Source of the DNA: Pseudorasbora parva
Lineage: Eukaryota > Chordata > Actinopteri > Cypriniformes > Gobionidae
Length of the DNA stretch: 64,000 bases
Assembly (NCBI RefSeq): GCF_024679245.1
Contig: NC_090174.1
Coordinates: 22,446,524 to 22,510,523, forward strand
Reading direction: 5' to 3'
Position 1 is the stretch's first letter; every line of letters begins with the position of its first letter. Below are positions 1-11,936 of the stretch, one piece after another. The notes under the pieces were generated by a model, which saw nothing but the letters and a program-made list of their open reading frames with translations, was not told where the DNA came from and ran no database searches. Position numbers and translations under genes: made by a program.

Positions 1-1364
1 GTTCAACTTCAGGAGCGATGGCTTCTACATAGTGGATTATGGTGTGGATGGATGGAGGGCCTTGATTGAGGCTTTGAATGTGGACGTAAATGTCCTCCCC
101 TCTCAAGACAGGGCAGCTCTCATCAATAACGTCTTTGCTCTCTCCAGGTAGATCTTATTTTAAATGAAAGGTTAATGAAGGTTGATGCTACAGGATTCCC
201 ACTGTCAAGAAAACTGTCATTATCAGGAAGTCATTCATTTATTATTAGTTATCAATAGTTTTCTTTTTGTGATTCAGCTATAAATTATATTTATTATATA
301 AAATTGCTATTTGAGATTGCAGTCTCACAAAAAAATACACATTTTAAACAATTTGAAAATATTTTTAAAATAATTATTCCATCATGAACAAAAAACACCA
401 GAAATTGAGATTGATTGTACATATGAGAAAATGTTATAGTGATAATATTGTAAAACCCATCAAAACCCAGTATGCAGTATTTATATGTTTTAATATTTTA
501 ATATATTCAAGAATATTTTCTGCAGTTCAGCATGAAATTATTTTTCCTTTTTAATTCCTTTCTTCTGAAATACTCTACTATTCAAAAATGTGAGGTCGGT
601 AAGATTTGTATGTCTTATGCTCATTGAGGCTGCATTCATTTGATAAAAAATTCTGTTATATAGTTGAAATATTATTACAATTTAAAGGCCACATAACACA
701 CCATTTCTGCCAATCTCATGTTAATTTTGCATACCTATAGAGTAGTAATGCAACCTTCATATCCTCAAGAGTTTTTTGTTTTATTATATTTATAAAAATA
801 CAGATATGCTGTACCTAATTTTTTCTGAAAACAGCTGAACTTGTGCAGTGGGTGGAGCTAAAGAGACACTAACACGTACACGTACACGCACACGAAATAC
901 ATCATTGCATTATCGTTGGATAACTTTCAGTTCACTGTATGTTTGTGTTGTTTACTTGATATTAGGGCTGCACGATTTGGGGAAAATATAGAATTGTGAT
1001 TATTCTAGGTAAAATTACGATTGCGATTTTAAAATGCAATTATTGCTATCATTATTATTTATTTATTTTTACAAATGAAAAGTGTGTGTATATTTTGTGT
1101 TTATATATTAATATGACTAATAATTATTATTATTATGATTATTATTACTGCTAAAATATTTTTACAAATAAGAAATAGAGTATGTCAGAATAAATATAAC
1201 AATACAATACTAATTATTATTATTAATTATTATTATTATTTTTGTAAAACTTATTTTATTTAAAAAAAAAAAACTGCTGGGTTACTACCTATTAATATGC
1301 AGACAGCCTATGACTAAAACTCATTAGACAGGTCTAAGCCTAAGGAGTTATTGTAATAAAATAA

Positions 1365-1408
<44 letters not shown>

Positions 1409-1420
1409 TATTTATTTATT

Positions 1421-1452
<32 letters not shown>

Positions 1453-4400
1453 ACAAATCTGTGTTGTTTATCTGTGATATCAATTTCTTAAAGTCTATGT
1501 CTTTAATATGAAATATGAACCTCTTGTGCATCCACTGTGGGGAAAAAAACATGGATTGTCCTATAAATGTATAATTTTTTAAGTTTATTAAGTTTTAAAA
1601 TGTATTAAGTATTATTTTCTTATTATTTATTACCTAAAATTTCTTTAATTCATACTGAAGGCCAGAGGGCGCCCTCGAGCAGAAAAGCTACATTTGCCTC
1701 AGAGAAGTAATGAAGTTAGTTTTCAGGAAATCCCTGATGTGAACAAGGGGGTAATCTAGCGCTCGGAAAGCGTTCCACCCCTAGGGGCTGCCATTGCTAA
1801 CCAAGCCATCACCTGCTGTTAGCATCCCATTGACTCCCATTCATTTTTGAGTCACTTTGACAGTGAATAACTTTACATCTGAGGGGTTTAAAGACTCCAT
1901 TTGTCCATTGTTTATTTCTAAAGAAACACGACAATGTATAAAAGGCTCCATTACCTTGTATCTTACACTATCGCCCCGCAGAAGCTGTTTTTGTAAAAAT
2001 AGGCTAACGATTGCGTCATAACCAGCGCGACCCTGTCGCACAGTTGAGAAATTACCGTATAGACCTGAGGAGACGCTCGCAGGCAATCTTTTACTGTCTA
2101 TGAGACAGTCGGGGGGAAGTGGAGACATAAAGTCTGATAAAGTCAAGGGAGAAGAATGGAGAGAAGCCCATAGTGAGCCAAAAGCAACGGGAGAAAATAT
2201 TTAAACAACGTGATTCAGCTTTCAATTTCCACATCTACTAGAAGACTCACAGCTGTCAGACAGGAGGCTCACGTCACATCTACGTCGTCAAGCTCAGTCT
2301 GAGCCTGCGCAGTTCGCTCAGCCATCAGGAAGTGAGTGCCCCTAGGTTGACTTCATTCTTTCGCCGTAGACGTCAATGGGAACGCTCGGTCCATTTCTTT
2401 TACTGTCTATGGATGTGAAGCTAACGCGGTGTAAACAGAAGATAGAAACGCTTTAATTAAACATGGCGACAATAAACACGACTGCAGCCAAATATGGTGT
2501 GTTTGAGTTCTTCAAGCCGTCAAGGGTATTTTCATAATAACAGAGTATATTATAATGCAGGGCTGATTGACAGACTTCATCACTGTATAGAATACTATAA
2601 AATAACGCATCGTCTGCCTCACTCTGTGATGAGAAGCCACATCAGCTCACAAACACTCGACTGACGATATGAAGTGAGGTAAAACGTTATTAAACGTCAT
2701 CTTGTGTTGAACAGGTTTATGTGCGCTTCACTAGTTTGTGAAGATGTTTGACTGGTGTTGATTTTTCAAACGCACATTATAAGCAACTTAAACTCGTAAT
2801 CTTTCAGACGGAGCAGCGTTTACTCCTGATCACAGAGCCGTACTTCACTAACACTGGGCAAATCGCCAAAAGCCAAATCGCGATTTCATTTCGATTTCAA
2901 TTAATTGTGCAGCCCTACTTGATATGCACTTACACACCAATTGCCAACAAAACATGGACATTTGATGCAGTTTCACTCGCCACCTGCGGTTTTAACTCGT
3001 GACCAGGAACTCTGTTGCTTCTCCGGGAAACTGCATCCACTGTTTCCTTAACGCTGGGTTATTTGGCAAGCTGATCAAGGATATCTTTCCCTCGCAACCC
3101 AAAAAACACACTTCTTTAGTGACATTGTTGATGTCCTGGTCTTAAAACATAATGATAGCGTTACCGACGGGTACCTTAAACCTAAACGAAGCTTGTTAAT
3201 GGGCATCCTCTCGCTTTCACTCTGGTTGATGTGCACATGCGCTTATCCAGTGAAGTGCCCATACAAGGAATTCCGCCCTTTCTGAAGTCATACAGGGTCA
3301 TAGTCGGGGGAAAAAAAGTTCAGAAACGTATTCGAAATGTATTCAAACTCTTGCAATTTAAAGAAAACCAAAACATTAACCAACCTGACTTTATAGCAGC
3401 CATTACTCCAGTCTTCAGTGTCACATAATCCTTCAGAAATCATTCTAAAATTATGATTTGATGGCCAAGAAACATTTCTTAAACATTTCTTTTTGAAAAA
3501 GGTTTTTATTTTTATTTTTTTCTTACTAACTCCAAACTTTTGTGCAGTGATGTACATGTCTCGGTTAATAAGTGAAAATAAAGAATATTGCCAGTTGTTA
3601 GATGTTTGGGATGCTTAATTATGCTTTATCTTTCCCCCAGATTGGGCAAGGTGTCCTTCAGGCAGGTCTTAAACCTAATGGAGTACATCAGAAATGAGAC
3701 CGAGACAGCTCCTCTGACTGAAGCTCTTTTTCAGCTTGGTCAGATTTACAGGCTGCTGGACAAAAGATCAGATTTGAAGTTGGCCTCTAGAATGACAGTA
3801 GGAAACAACATTCATCTATAACATCTTCCCCAGCTGCTGTATTCAAATGTCTCTCTTTATTTCATCATAGGGCAACATATTTAGTTCTAACACTTGTTTT
3901 GACTTCAATCTTTGCAGAGTTACATTGACGACCATTTTGGAAGTTTGATGGACAGTCAGTCATGGGAACCGGAAACTTCTGTGTCGAAGATGACTCTTCG
4001 CTCTGCCCTGCTGGAGATGGCATGTTCCCTCAACAGACTCAACTGCACAACACAGGCCAAACGTCTGTTTGATCAGTGGGTCAATTCCAACAAGACTTTT
4101 CAGTAAGTTTGAGTAGTTCTTGACCCATTACCCTTGACTTAATTATTTGAATTGCTCTTCATTAACTAATAGCTAGTCTTGTGATTTAGCACAAAATATA
4201 TATATATTATTATTATTATTGTTAGTCTGTAAATAGAAAGAGTCTTAGGTCCTTGACTTGTACTTCTCACTGCAGTTTTCTTTACTTGCGATATGCTTTG
4301 TTTTAGGATTCCCAGTGATCTCATGAGAACAGTCTTCAAAGTTGCCGCCCTAACAGAAGACGGATGGGATGTGCTTCTAAGCACATATAAACACTCCATC

Positions 4401-7400
4401 TATGACTCAGAGAAGCGCAAGACACTGGAAGCTTTGGCCAGTACCCAGAATGTACGGAAAATCATTTGGTAAGTCTGGGCGTCTTGTTCTGTTGGAAGGA
4501 AAATTCTTTCGAACTGTCAGCACATGCAATACTAAATTTCACTTGGGTTATCATTTTAGGATTCTACAGAAAAGTCTTTACGGAAGTGAGATTCAAACTC
4601 AAGAGTTTCCGTTGGTGATCGACACAATTTGCAACAACTTTGCTGGCTACCTCTATGCTTGGGATTTTGTGAAGGAGAACTGGGAAAACATCACTCAAAA
4701 GTAAGTGGTTAACTTTTCATAATTAAAGAATCAAATAACCCCTGGAGGAGGAGAATTACTTAAAGCTACACTGTGTGATATTTTCCCCCATCTAGCGGTG
4801 AATAATAGTTTCTGTTCCTCTCAATTTCGATTTCGTTTCAACTCCTACGGTGGCCGATTTAGTCATGGCTTCCAGTTCGACCTCTTTTGTGAGTGTTGCT
4901 TCAAGTGATGAGGTTACTTTTGAAAACTATTATAATTTGCAGTTATTTAATTTGCCAAATGATCTATGCTCAAATTAATCTATGTAAAATGAATAATAGT
5001 TTTACGTTTTCGTTATTGTTTACCATTTCATTGCTAACATCAGCTATCAGGTTCCCAGACGAATGCAAGCTAATCTTAGTAAAGTAACTTTTATCAGTGC
5101 TATCGTTATTCTGTATATTGTACGACATCACTAGTGTAAGGCAAACAAATTATAATGCAATTAAAATATTAATCTCATGTTATCCGTCATAGAACACGGA
5201 TTTATGTTATAAGGTAAACAATACTTTTTCATCATTGACGCGAGGAAAACTATCCTGTCGTTCTAGTGTTATACACAGCACACCATGATATAATTAGCCA
5301 AGCAACAATAAAACTTCCAATATACACAAATAGGCTGAATTAATATTACCTGTCGAGAAGAAAGCAGGCAACGTCGGCGTTCTTTTTAAAATCGTTGCTC
5401 CTCATGAGCTCTTTCCATCTTGGAAAGGCCACTCCAATATTTATTTTGTCTTGTTGATTTGCCCATTGCATTGCCGTCTTAATTCTCTTTTCCGCTTCCT
5501 TGGCGACTCTGATACATATCCCGCAATATTACTAGGTCCCCGACCGGAGTCGAATTCGGTAATCAATTCCGGGACGTGGTTGCTTTCACACAGAAGGCGA
5601 CCCGGCAATGTTCCGGGAATATTGCGGGTCCGACGTGCAGTGTGAAAGGGGCTTAAGAGTGATCCTCCATCGTCATATAGCAGCCTCAAGCAATCCTCCT
5701 CTTCACAATCGACACAGTGCCATCGAGTGTTAAAAAGCGAAAAGCGAAGCTTGAATTTACGGGTATGTCCCTCTTTGGCAAATGTACTTTCAAGATGGAG
5801 GGGCAACATGGCGACCGCCATCCGAACCCTCACCCGTATGTATTTTCAATGGTATATTATAAACTTACGAGAATACTTTATTACTTGAAAGAAGTAAATA
5901 TACATTAATGAGCACATATATTTTTGAAAGAACTAAGTGATTTTAGCTAAGAATAAACTAAAAAAGTTACACAGTGTAGCTTTAAAGGGTTAGTTCATCC
6001 AAAAATTTGAATTAGCCCATGATTTACTAACCCTCGAGTCATGCTAGGTCGGTGTTTCCAAAACCTGCCGTGGAGGACTCGCACCACTGCATGTTGCATG
6101 TTTTCCTCATCAGACACACCTGAACTAATTCATCAGCTCATAAGTAGAGATGTCCTGAAGTGGGTGTCTGAGGATGGAGACTAGGGCTGTGTATTGCCAA
6201 GAATCTGGCGATGCGATACGTATCACGATACAGGGGTTACGATACGATGTATTGCTATATTGTAAGAAAAAAAACTATTCATTATTTTTTAGAAAGATTA
6301 ATTTTAAAGAATAAAGAACACAACCATATGCACAAAACATGACAAGTAACTGTTTTATTTAATTAATACAGTATAATTAATATCACTAATCACTATTTTG
6401 TATATCTAATTAAAGGGAAAAAGTAAAGTGACTGCAGGATTCTTTATGTGTACATGTTTTAAAGGTTCACAGTATAGCAGTTTTTCATTTCTAAACTATT
6501 TAGCAACAGAAAGTGCATAGTTCATTCATTGACTGATATTTATATTTTTTTATATTTTTATATTTAATACTGTAAAGCTGTTTTCTTTAATGCAGTCTAT
6601 TGTATAAAGTCCCGTTTTAAGTAGGCTCCTGAACTGCAGAGCTGGTGCAGCCATATCCACATCACTATGATCAGATGCTTTCGTTCTGCTGCCACTGCTG
6701 TCAGTTTTGGAGTGTTCATTTTGTTACTGAAGAGGAAAATTTTCTATATTCTATTGAAACGCTTCTCAGCAACGCGGGTGACGTTTCGATGTTAAGCGAG
6801 CTCTCCGAATAAATATTTCCTGAGTACTGGATTTTAACTTGGCCTATTTTGCAAACAAAATGACTCTTGTTGAATTCCTTAGTGGCTTCTGTGTAGCTGA
6901 AGCCAAAATGAGTCCACACTTCAGCTCTGTAAACCGCAGGAGCAGAATAATTCTATCATCTTTTTCTTTTTTTAGAGGTTTGCTAATGCTAATGCACACA
7001 CACACATTCAACTTGCGCTTCTCTGGCTCCGCGCGTCAGTTACGTTCTGAGATAACATTGCCATCTAGCAGTTGGGTTGTATACAGTCTGTGGAACACCA
7101 AGCCACAAATCTAGGATGTAAATAAATAAATATATAAATATCGATACAGTGTTTTTGAGAATCGATACAGTATCGGCAAACAAAATATTGCGATATTCAC
7201 GTGTATCGATATTTTCTTACACCCCTAATGGAGACATGCAAAATGTTTAAGCTTGGAACATACTCTGCAAGAACAAAGAAATTTGTTCGTTTTCTCAAGG
7301 TGGCAAGAACAAGAACAAAGTAAGTTCTGGCCAGTACATGCCATACTTCACTAGAAAAGCAGGTGCTGATCTCTGTGTTTTTCTCTCCATTAACCCCGCC

Positions 7401-10400
7401 CACTTTAAATGTATGACCAATCATGCAATAGTTCTCGGACACGCAAGAAAAAAGTTCTGCTCAGGCGATGTGTCGAGAACAAGCTGCGAGAACTCCCAAA
7501 CCAGGGCTGCGAGAACAAAATGTAGAACTTTTTTCCCTGTTCTTGCGGAGTATGTTGCAGCCTTTAGCAACATTACACACTAGCTAAAGTTAAAAAAAAA
7601 AGTGAAATAGGGTTTTACCACCCCTTTAACATTGATTGCTTTCTTTTTTTTCCCCTAGCTGTATATACAGTGAGGAAAATAGGTATTTGAACACACTGCT
7701 ATTTTGCAAGTTCTCCCACTTGTCATCGTAGGTGCATGTCCACTGTAAGAGACATAATCTAAAAAAAGAAATCCAGAAATCACAATATATGATTTTTTAA
7801 CTATTTATTTTTTATGATACAGCTGCAAATAAGTATTTAAACACCTGTCTATCAGCTAGGATTCGGACCCTTAAAGACCTTTTAGTCTGCATTTAAAATG
7901 TCCACCTCCACTCCACTCCATTTATTATCCTAAATTAGATGCACCTGTTTGAGGTCATTAGCTGCATAAAGACACCTGTTCACCCCAGACAATCAGTAAG
8001 AATCCAACTACTAACATGGCCAAGACCAAAGATCTGTCCTAAGACACAAGAGACAAAGTTGTACACCTCCACCATGCTTGAAAGGGCTACGGGGAAATTG
8101 CCAAGTGGGTTGGTGAAAAAAGCTCCACTGCTGGAGCAATCATTAGAAAATGGAAGAAGCTAAACATGACTGTCAATCTCCCTTGGACTGGGGCTCCATG
8201 CAAGATCTCACCTCGTGGGGTCTCAATGATCCTCAGAAAGGTGAGAAATCAGCCCAGAACTACATGGCAGGAGCTGGTCAATGACCTGAAAAGAGTTTGA
8301 AATCATGCATGGCATGGAAGGTTCCCCTGCTTAAACCAGCACATGTCCAGGCCCGTCTTAAGTTTGTCAAAATAGAGCGTTTTGGTCATAATTCCACTAA
8401 ACGTGTTTGGAGGAAGAAGAATGATGAGTACCATCCCAAGAACACCATCCCTACTGTGAAGCATGGAGTGGTAGCATCATGCTTTGGGGGTGTTTTTCTG
8501 CACATGGGACAGGGCGACTGCACTGTATTAAGGAGAGGATGACCGGGGCCATGTATTGTGAGATTTTGGGAAACAACCTCCTTCCCTCAGTTAGAGCATT
8601 GAAGATAGGTCGAGGCTGGGTCTTCTAACATGACAATGACCCGAAGCCACACACAGCCAGGATAACCAAGGAGTGGCTCTATAAGAAGCATATCAAGGTT
8701 CTGCCGTGGCCTAGCCTAGGGAGCTCAAATTCCGTGTTTCTCAGTGACAGGCCAGAAACCTGACTGATCTAGAGAAGATCTGTGTGGAGGAGTGGGACAA
8801 AATCCCTCCTGCAATGTGTGCAAACCTGGTGAAAAACTACAGGAAACGCTTGACCTCTGTAATTGCAAACAAAGGCTACTATACCAAATATTAACATTGA
8901 TTTTCTCAGGTGTTGAAATACTTATTTGCTGCTGTATCATACAAATAAGTAGTTAAAAAAATCATACATTGTGAATTATGTCTCTCATAGTGGACATGCA
9001 CCTACGATGACAATTTCAGACCCCTCCATGATTTCTAAGTGGGAGAACTTGCAAAATAGCACGGTGTTCAAATACTTATTTTCCTCACTGTATATGTATA
9101 CATATGTTTGCTTGCTGTGATGGTCGGTGTTGCCTGTGTTACCAGTGTTCAGACACAACACTGGTTACATCTCTTGCCCACTGCAACACCCCCACCCCCC
9201 ACCGTCTTATAGATGTTTTTTTATAGTAATAAAATCATTTAGTTCCTTTAGAGAACAGACACTACAAATGAACACAGAAACGTGTCTGCTTAATACAGCC
9301 TTGAGCTGAATGAGAGTCGCAGCACAGATTAGCAATACAATGAAATAACTGAACATGTATCTGTAGGCTATACATGTGATAAGCGCTGTTAGTAGAGTCC
9401 ACCGCTTAGGCTCATGTAAATCAAAAGAAGATAATGTGAAAAATATGAAGTCAAACAAAGGAGAGAGTTTCTAAAAATCTTCACCCTGGCTGGAGTTTTA
9501 AAAAAAGTCCGGTTTCAGTAACTGGATACAGTGTTTGCGTGTGGACGAACAGCCAAACGCATAGAAAAAGCTGCGGTTTTGAAAATACCCGTGTTCGTGT
9601 GGACAGGGCCTAAGTGTGTTCCACGAGACTTGGCTCGACAATGACGATTTTTGCAGCTGGTTACAAGCTGTCCCCACCAATAAATATGAAGCTCGCTGCA
9701 CAGTATGCAAGCCCTTGAAACTGAGATCAGTGCTAAAGGGGATGAACTCAGAGATATGTAGGGTTAGGTTGTCTGTACTAGTTTTGTGTTGGGAATATGG
9801 ATGCCAAGTTCTGTCATCTATCATTCATAAGTATTTTGATATCAGTTTCTGAGTTTATTTAATGTTTCTATAACTGAATCAATAAAAATAGAATGTTAAT
9901 AGAGAGTTTCTGAGAAATAGAGAGTTTCTGAGATCATTTATAATGCTTTTAGTAATGTCATGTTGGTCTTAAATTTAACTTACTGAAACCTGCAAGAACC
10001 CTGTATATGTGTGTATTTAAATGTATATGTGTGTATTTAAATAAAAATTATATACAGTACACTATACACATACATATATTATGTAAACAGAAACACTTTT
10101 ATTTTGAATCCAATTAATTGCCATTAATCGTTTGGCATATTAGAATGATTTCTGAAATATCGTGTGAAAATTGAAGATAGAGTAATGGCTGCTTTCATAT
10201 TTATATTAAAATAGAAAACAGTTAATTTAAATTGTAATAATCTTTATTAATATTAATGTTCCTAACGTCTTTTTCATTAAATAGAGTAGTTTTGGTGATC
10301 ATAAGAGCATAGTTTGGCCATTTTGATGCCAGGACTGCGGAAAAACCTTAATAAATATGTAAATGCATTTTCTTATGTTTGTGGTTTATTGATTTGCGTG

Positions 10401-10853
10401 TAAAACCTTTAAATGGGGTTTTTACAACGAGGTGATTTTGCAAATGTATCAATTGGTTCATTGTATGTTAAAGCATTCAATGTGTAATTTAATGGTTTTC
10501 CTTATCGATTTTCTTCATGTAAGGTTTCCTGTCGGATCCTTTGTCATTCAGAGCATCATCATGTCTGCAACCAGTCAGTTCTCCACAGAAACGCATCTCA
10601 TGGAGGTCTGTTCTTCCAAAAAAAAAAAGAAAAGATCAACATAACTTTGATTAAATGAAAAAGTCCACTTTGAATTCATGTTTTTTGCACTAAATTATTA
10701 TTTTTCACCCTTCCCCTCCAGGCCCAGAACTTCTTCAGTTCTCTTGGGGCGAAAGGTTCTCAGATGAGGATCGTGCAGGAGGCCACTGAGACCATTAAAC
10801 AGAACAAACGATGGATGAAGAGGAACTTGGGGGAGCTCCAACAATGGTTGTAG
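1..10853 (+). CDS. lnpep: Oxytocinase-subfamily M1 aminopeptidase, C-terminal part (LNPEP-like), 7 exons, 5' incomplete
   Basis: Seven exons (2-147, 3641-3797, 3918-4102, 4307-4468, 4560-4700, 10524-10605, 10722-10853) join with matching phases and GT/AG borders into about 334 residues ending [18 protein letters not shown]. This is the ERAP1_C-like HEAT-repeat domain that caps the active site in LNPEP, ERAP1 and ERAP2. The catalytic HEXXH zinc site would lie upstream of the window. Family knowledge: these are type II membrane zinc aminopeptidases. LNPEP trims peptide hormones and endosomal antigen peptides; ERAPs trim peptides in the ER. The string [10 protein letters not shown] and the AWDFVKENW motif favour LNPEP, while the last exon ([12 protein letters not shown]) looks more like ERAP1. 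I therefore hold the subfamily firmly and the paralogue less so. Introns carry many transposons, chiefly the 5.8 kb intron before the last two exons. The gene converges on the urea transporter gene. Confidence 0.85.
2..147 (+). CDS. lnpep: lnpep-like exon A (partial at window edge)
   Basis: Reads [18 protein letters not shown] and continues to INNVFALS, the conserved GFYIV-Y..GW..L and DRA.LINN.F blocks of the family. It ends in phase 2 before a GTAGAT donor; the split AG+A codon gives Arg with the next exon. The 5' end may be cut by the window edge. Confidence 0.85.
1369..1404. repeat. (AT)n microsatellite
   Basis: About 36 bp of pure AT dinucleotides within the hAT element, next to ATT-rich low-complexity DNA. 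Confidence 0.9.
1744..2411 (-). mobile_element. 668 bp hAT-like non-autonomous element (copy 1)
   Basis: Ends CAAGGGGGTAATC and TACTGTCTATG, flanked by the exact 8 bp duplication GATGTGAA (1736-1743, 2412-2419). A near-identical copy lies inverted at 32057-32723. Apart from terminal CA there is little terminal inverted repeat. Assignment to hAT rests on the 8 bp TSD. A 101-codon open frame on the minus strand is discussed among the rejected items. Confidence 0.75.
3641..3797 (+). CDS. lnpep: lnpep-like exon B
   Basis: Follows a TTTCCCCCAG acceptor. Encodes [16 protein letters not shown], then [20 protein letters not shown], close to the matching LNPEP segment. It ends phase 0 at a GTAGGA donor. 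Confidence 0.85.
3918..4102 (+). CDS. lnpep: lnpep-like exon C
   Basis: Acceptor TTTGCAG. Encodes [16 protein letters not shown] and [19 protein letters not shown], the family's 'LRS.LL..AC' helix. A GTAAGT donor follows the CA of a split Gln codon. Confidence 0.87.
4307..4468 (+). CDS. lnpep: lnpep-like exon D
   Basis: Acceptor TTTTAG. Encodes [20 protein letters not shown] and [14 protein letters not shown], matching the 'LP.DV...VF.VGA.T..GW' block. It ends TG in a split Trp codon before GTAAGT. Confidence 0.87.
4560..4700 (+). CDS. lnpep: lnpep-like exon E
   Basis: Acceptor ATTTTAG. Encodes [19 protein letters not shown] and [27 protein letters not shown] is a family hallmark. Ends AA of a split Lys codon before GTAAGT. 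The following 5.8 kb intron is filled with transposons. Confidence 0.87.
4764..5981. mobile_element. TTAA-flanked non-autonomous element in lnpep intron
   Basis: Inverted ends AGCTACACTGTG and CACAGTGTAGCT lie between TTAA at 4760-4763 and 5982-5985, the target preference of piggyBac and Kolobok elements. The 1.2 kb interior has no transposase. The superfamily is not settled from the ends alone. Confidence 0.75.
6182..7227. mobile_element. 1046 bp hAT-type element with 8 bp TSD in lnpep intron
   Basis: TAGGGCTGTGTATTGCC at the left and TTCTTACACCCCTA at the right, with the exact duplication ATGGAGAC on both sides (6174-6181, 7228-7235). The ends contain repeated CGATA/TATCG motifs. No coding capacity. 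Confidence 0.8.
7249..7625. repeat. Partly palindromic remnant of a TTAA-family repeat
   Basis: GGAACATACTCTGCAAGAAC near 7249 is inverted near 7540-7560. The right end, TAAAGT...GTGAAAT...CCACCCCT before TTAA (7626-7629), matches the right end of the element at 40486-40851. The left boundary is unclear. Confidence 0.5.
7668..9090 (+). mobile_element. Tc1-like transposon, inactive, with TA target site
   Basis: Inverted ends of some 50 bp begin CAGTGAGGAAAATAGG and end ATTTTCCTCACTG, flanked by TA. At 1423 bp it is only slightly shorter than a full Tc1-like element. It carries a decayed transposase and lies in the intron before the last two lnpep-like exons. Confidence 0.88.
8017..8900 (+). 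pseudogene. Tc1-like transposase pseudogene
   Basis: Starts MAKTKDLS, then a stop, and continues with recognisable Tc1 blocks: the second helix-turn-helix near 8090-8160 (AIIRKWKK type), a proline-rich '[11 protein letters not shown]' block near 8190, and '[15 protein letters not shown]' near 8460. Several stops and frame changes occur. A segment including the first catalytic Asp region near 8370 appears deleted. It cannot encode active transposase. Confidence 0.85.
9500..9610. repeat. End fragment of a GTGTGGAC-type DNA element
   Basis: Contains GTGTTTGCGTGTGGACGAAC and ends CGTGTGGACAGGGCC, similar to the end motif of the elements at 26595 and 31627. Only about 110 bp is recognisable. Confidence 0.4.
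9613..9760 (+). pseudogene. Possible BED-like zinc-finger fragment
   Basis: The open frame reads [17 protein letters not shown], then [12 protein letters not shown] 'W..D..F..WL' helix followed by CxxC resembles the start of BED/ZBED-type fingers found in hAT-derived genes and transposons. The His pair that should complete the finger is not visible, and no splice partner is seen. Similarity is by eye only. Confidence 0.35.
10524..10605 (+). CDS. lnpep: lnpep-like exon F
   Basis: Acceptor after a T-rich run, ATGTAAG. Encodes [19 protein letters not shown], then STETHLME, matching the family's 'F..GS..I..M....T..FST...L.EV' segment. GTCTGT donor, phase 0. Confidence 0.83.
10722..10853 (+). CDS. 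lnpep: lnpep-like terminal coding exon G
   Basis: Acceptor CCCTCCAG. Encodes [19 protein letters not shown] and ends [14 protein letters not shown] with stop TAG at 10851-10853. The ending matches the C-terminal helix of LNPEP and ERAP proteins. Confidence 0.87.
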   Translation, partial: AQNFFSSLGAKGSQMRIVQEATETIKQNKRWMKRNLGELQQWL

Positions 10854-11895
10854 TGCGAGCAGGAGACGGCTCCTATCTTGTGCCTCTCACTCTCTCAGGT
10901 GATGTCACAGGGCACATGCAGGTGTGAGAGATATTACCAATATTACAGCCAGAGCCATAAATGTACACACATTAAGTCAAACTCAAGACAGAAGGGCAGA
11001 TTAACTTGGATGTAAAGGGCCGTTTAAAAACATTTCTTTTCAGGGCATCTTTTAGGGAATTTTCCTGAGTACTCCAGTGAGCTGTGACCTAGCCAGAAGC
11101 TTACTAGATATCTCCCTGTAAACATTCAGCCTTTAATACTAGCTATGTAAATGAACAAGTCTGGATATTAAGTGTAAAGCAGATGCATTTTCTTCCTTCC
11201 TTCCTTCAAGTGAAATAGAAGCGTAAAGTCAGCAGCATATGATTTCCTGTGTCACTTTAGTGTTGCTGCTTGGGAAAGGTTGATGTGTTTTCTTTTCAGT
11301 ATGTGTATGGCTCTGGCCTCTAGCACTATTTGCACTATTGAAAAATTCACCTTGCTCAGGGCAAATCTGGTTGTTGTTGAAATATCATGATGCACATAAT
11401 CCCTTTTACTTGATGTCGGTGGCTACAGACCAAAACCTTCCTCCAGTATCTTAAATATGCCCTTGCCATGCATTGCCAAAAAAAAAAAAAAAAATAGTTG
11501 CGTAATGAAAAACTGAAATCAGTGTCCCAACAAGCCCCTTTCTTCTAAGTAAAGTTTTATTTATGTATGTAGCAGTGATGCTTTTAATCATTTGCATAGT
11601 CTGCAATGCTTATAATCCAGCACTGTGTAAATGTTATTGCCTGAGAAATGCTCCAACTTTCATCCTTTGCACAAGTTTAATTTAGAGTTAAGCGTGTATA
11701 TTATGTATTATTTGTGCAGGCTTGCATATAGGTAAAAGAGAGTTTCTTTGTTTGTCATTGGAAAGATTAATTTAGCCTTTCTGAAACGTTTAAGTGTGGA
11801 TTTTATTTGGGGGTTTGCCATGCACATTCTGATGAAGCGGAAACATTTTAGTTTTGTTATATATACAAGAGGAAAAAAAAATTAAACTGTGGGTG

Positions 11896-11936
<41 letters not shown>

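Larger units (their letters stand above)
963..2917 (+). mobile_element. hAT-type DNA transposon, non-autonomous, with 8 bp TSD
   Basis: Termini TAGGGCTGCACGATTT and AATTGTGCAGCCCTA are inverted, and the element is flanked by the exact 8 bp duplication CTTGATAT (955-962, 2918-2925). No transposase frame is visible. It carries an (AT)n/(ATT)n-rich left half and a second 8 bp-TSD insertion at 1744-2411. It sits inside the older TTAA-family copy. Confidence 0.82.
686..3310 (+). mobile_element. Old, degraded TTAA-family element in lnpep intron, split by a hAT insertion
   Basis: A TTAA at 682-685 is followed by a sequence clearly related to the left end of the elements at 14835 and 53991 (CCTATAGAGTAGTAATGCAACC region). 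After the hAT insertion (963-2917) the similarity resumes with motifs such as CACTTCTTTAGTGA near 3110 and CCCATACAAGGAATTCCG near 3260. The right end is not recognisable, so the end given is approximate. The strong divergence makes this the oldest of the three family copies in the window. Confidence 0.6.

Noticed and set aside
1841..2146. 101-codon minus-strand frame, also present at 32321-32626 (+), differing at several residues
   Set aside because: Both lie in copies of the same 668 bp element that are about 95% alike, so shared openness is expected by descent. The changes are mostly amino-acid replacing and no domain is recognisable.
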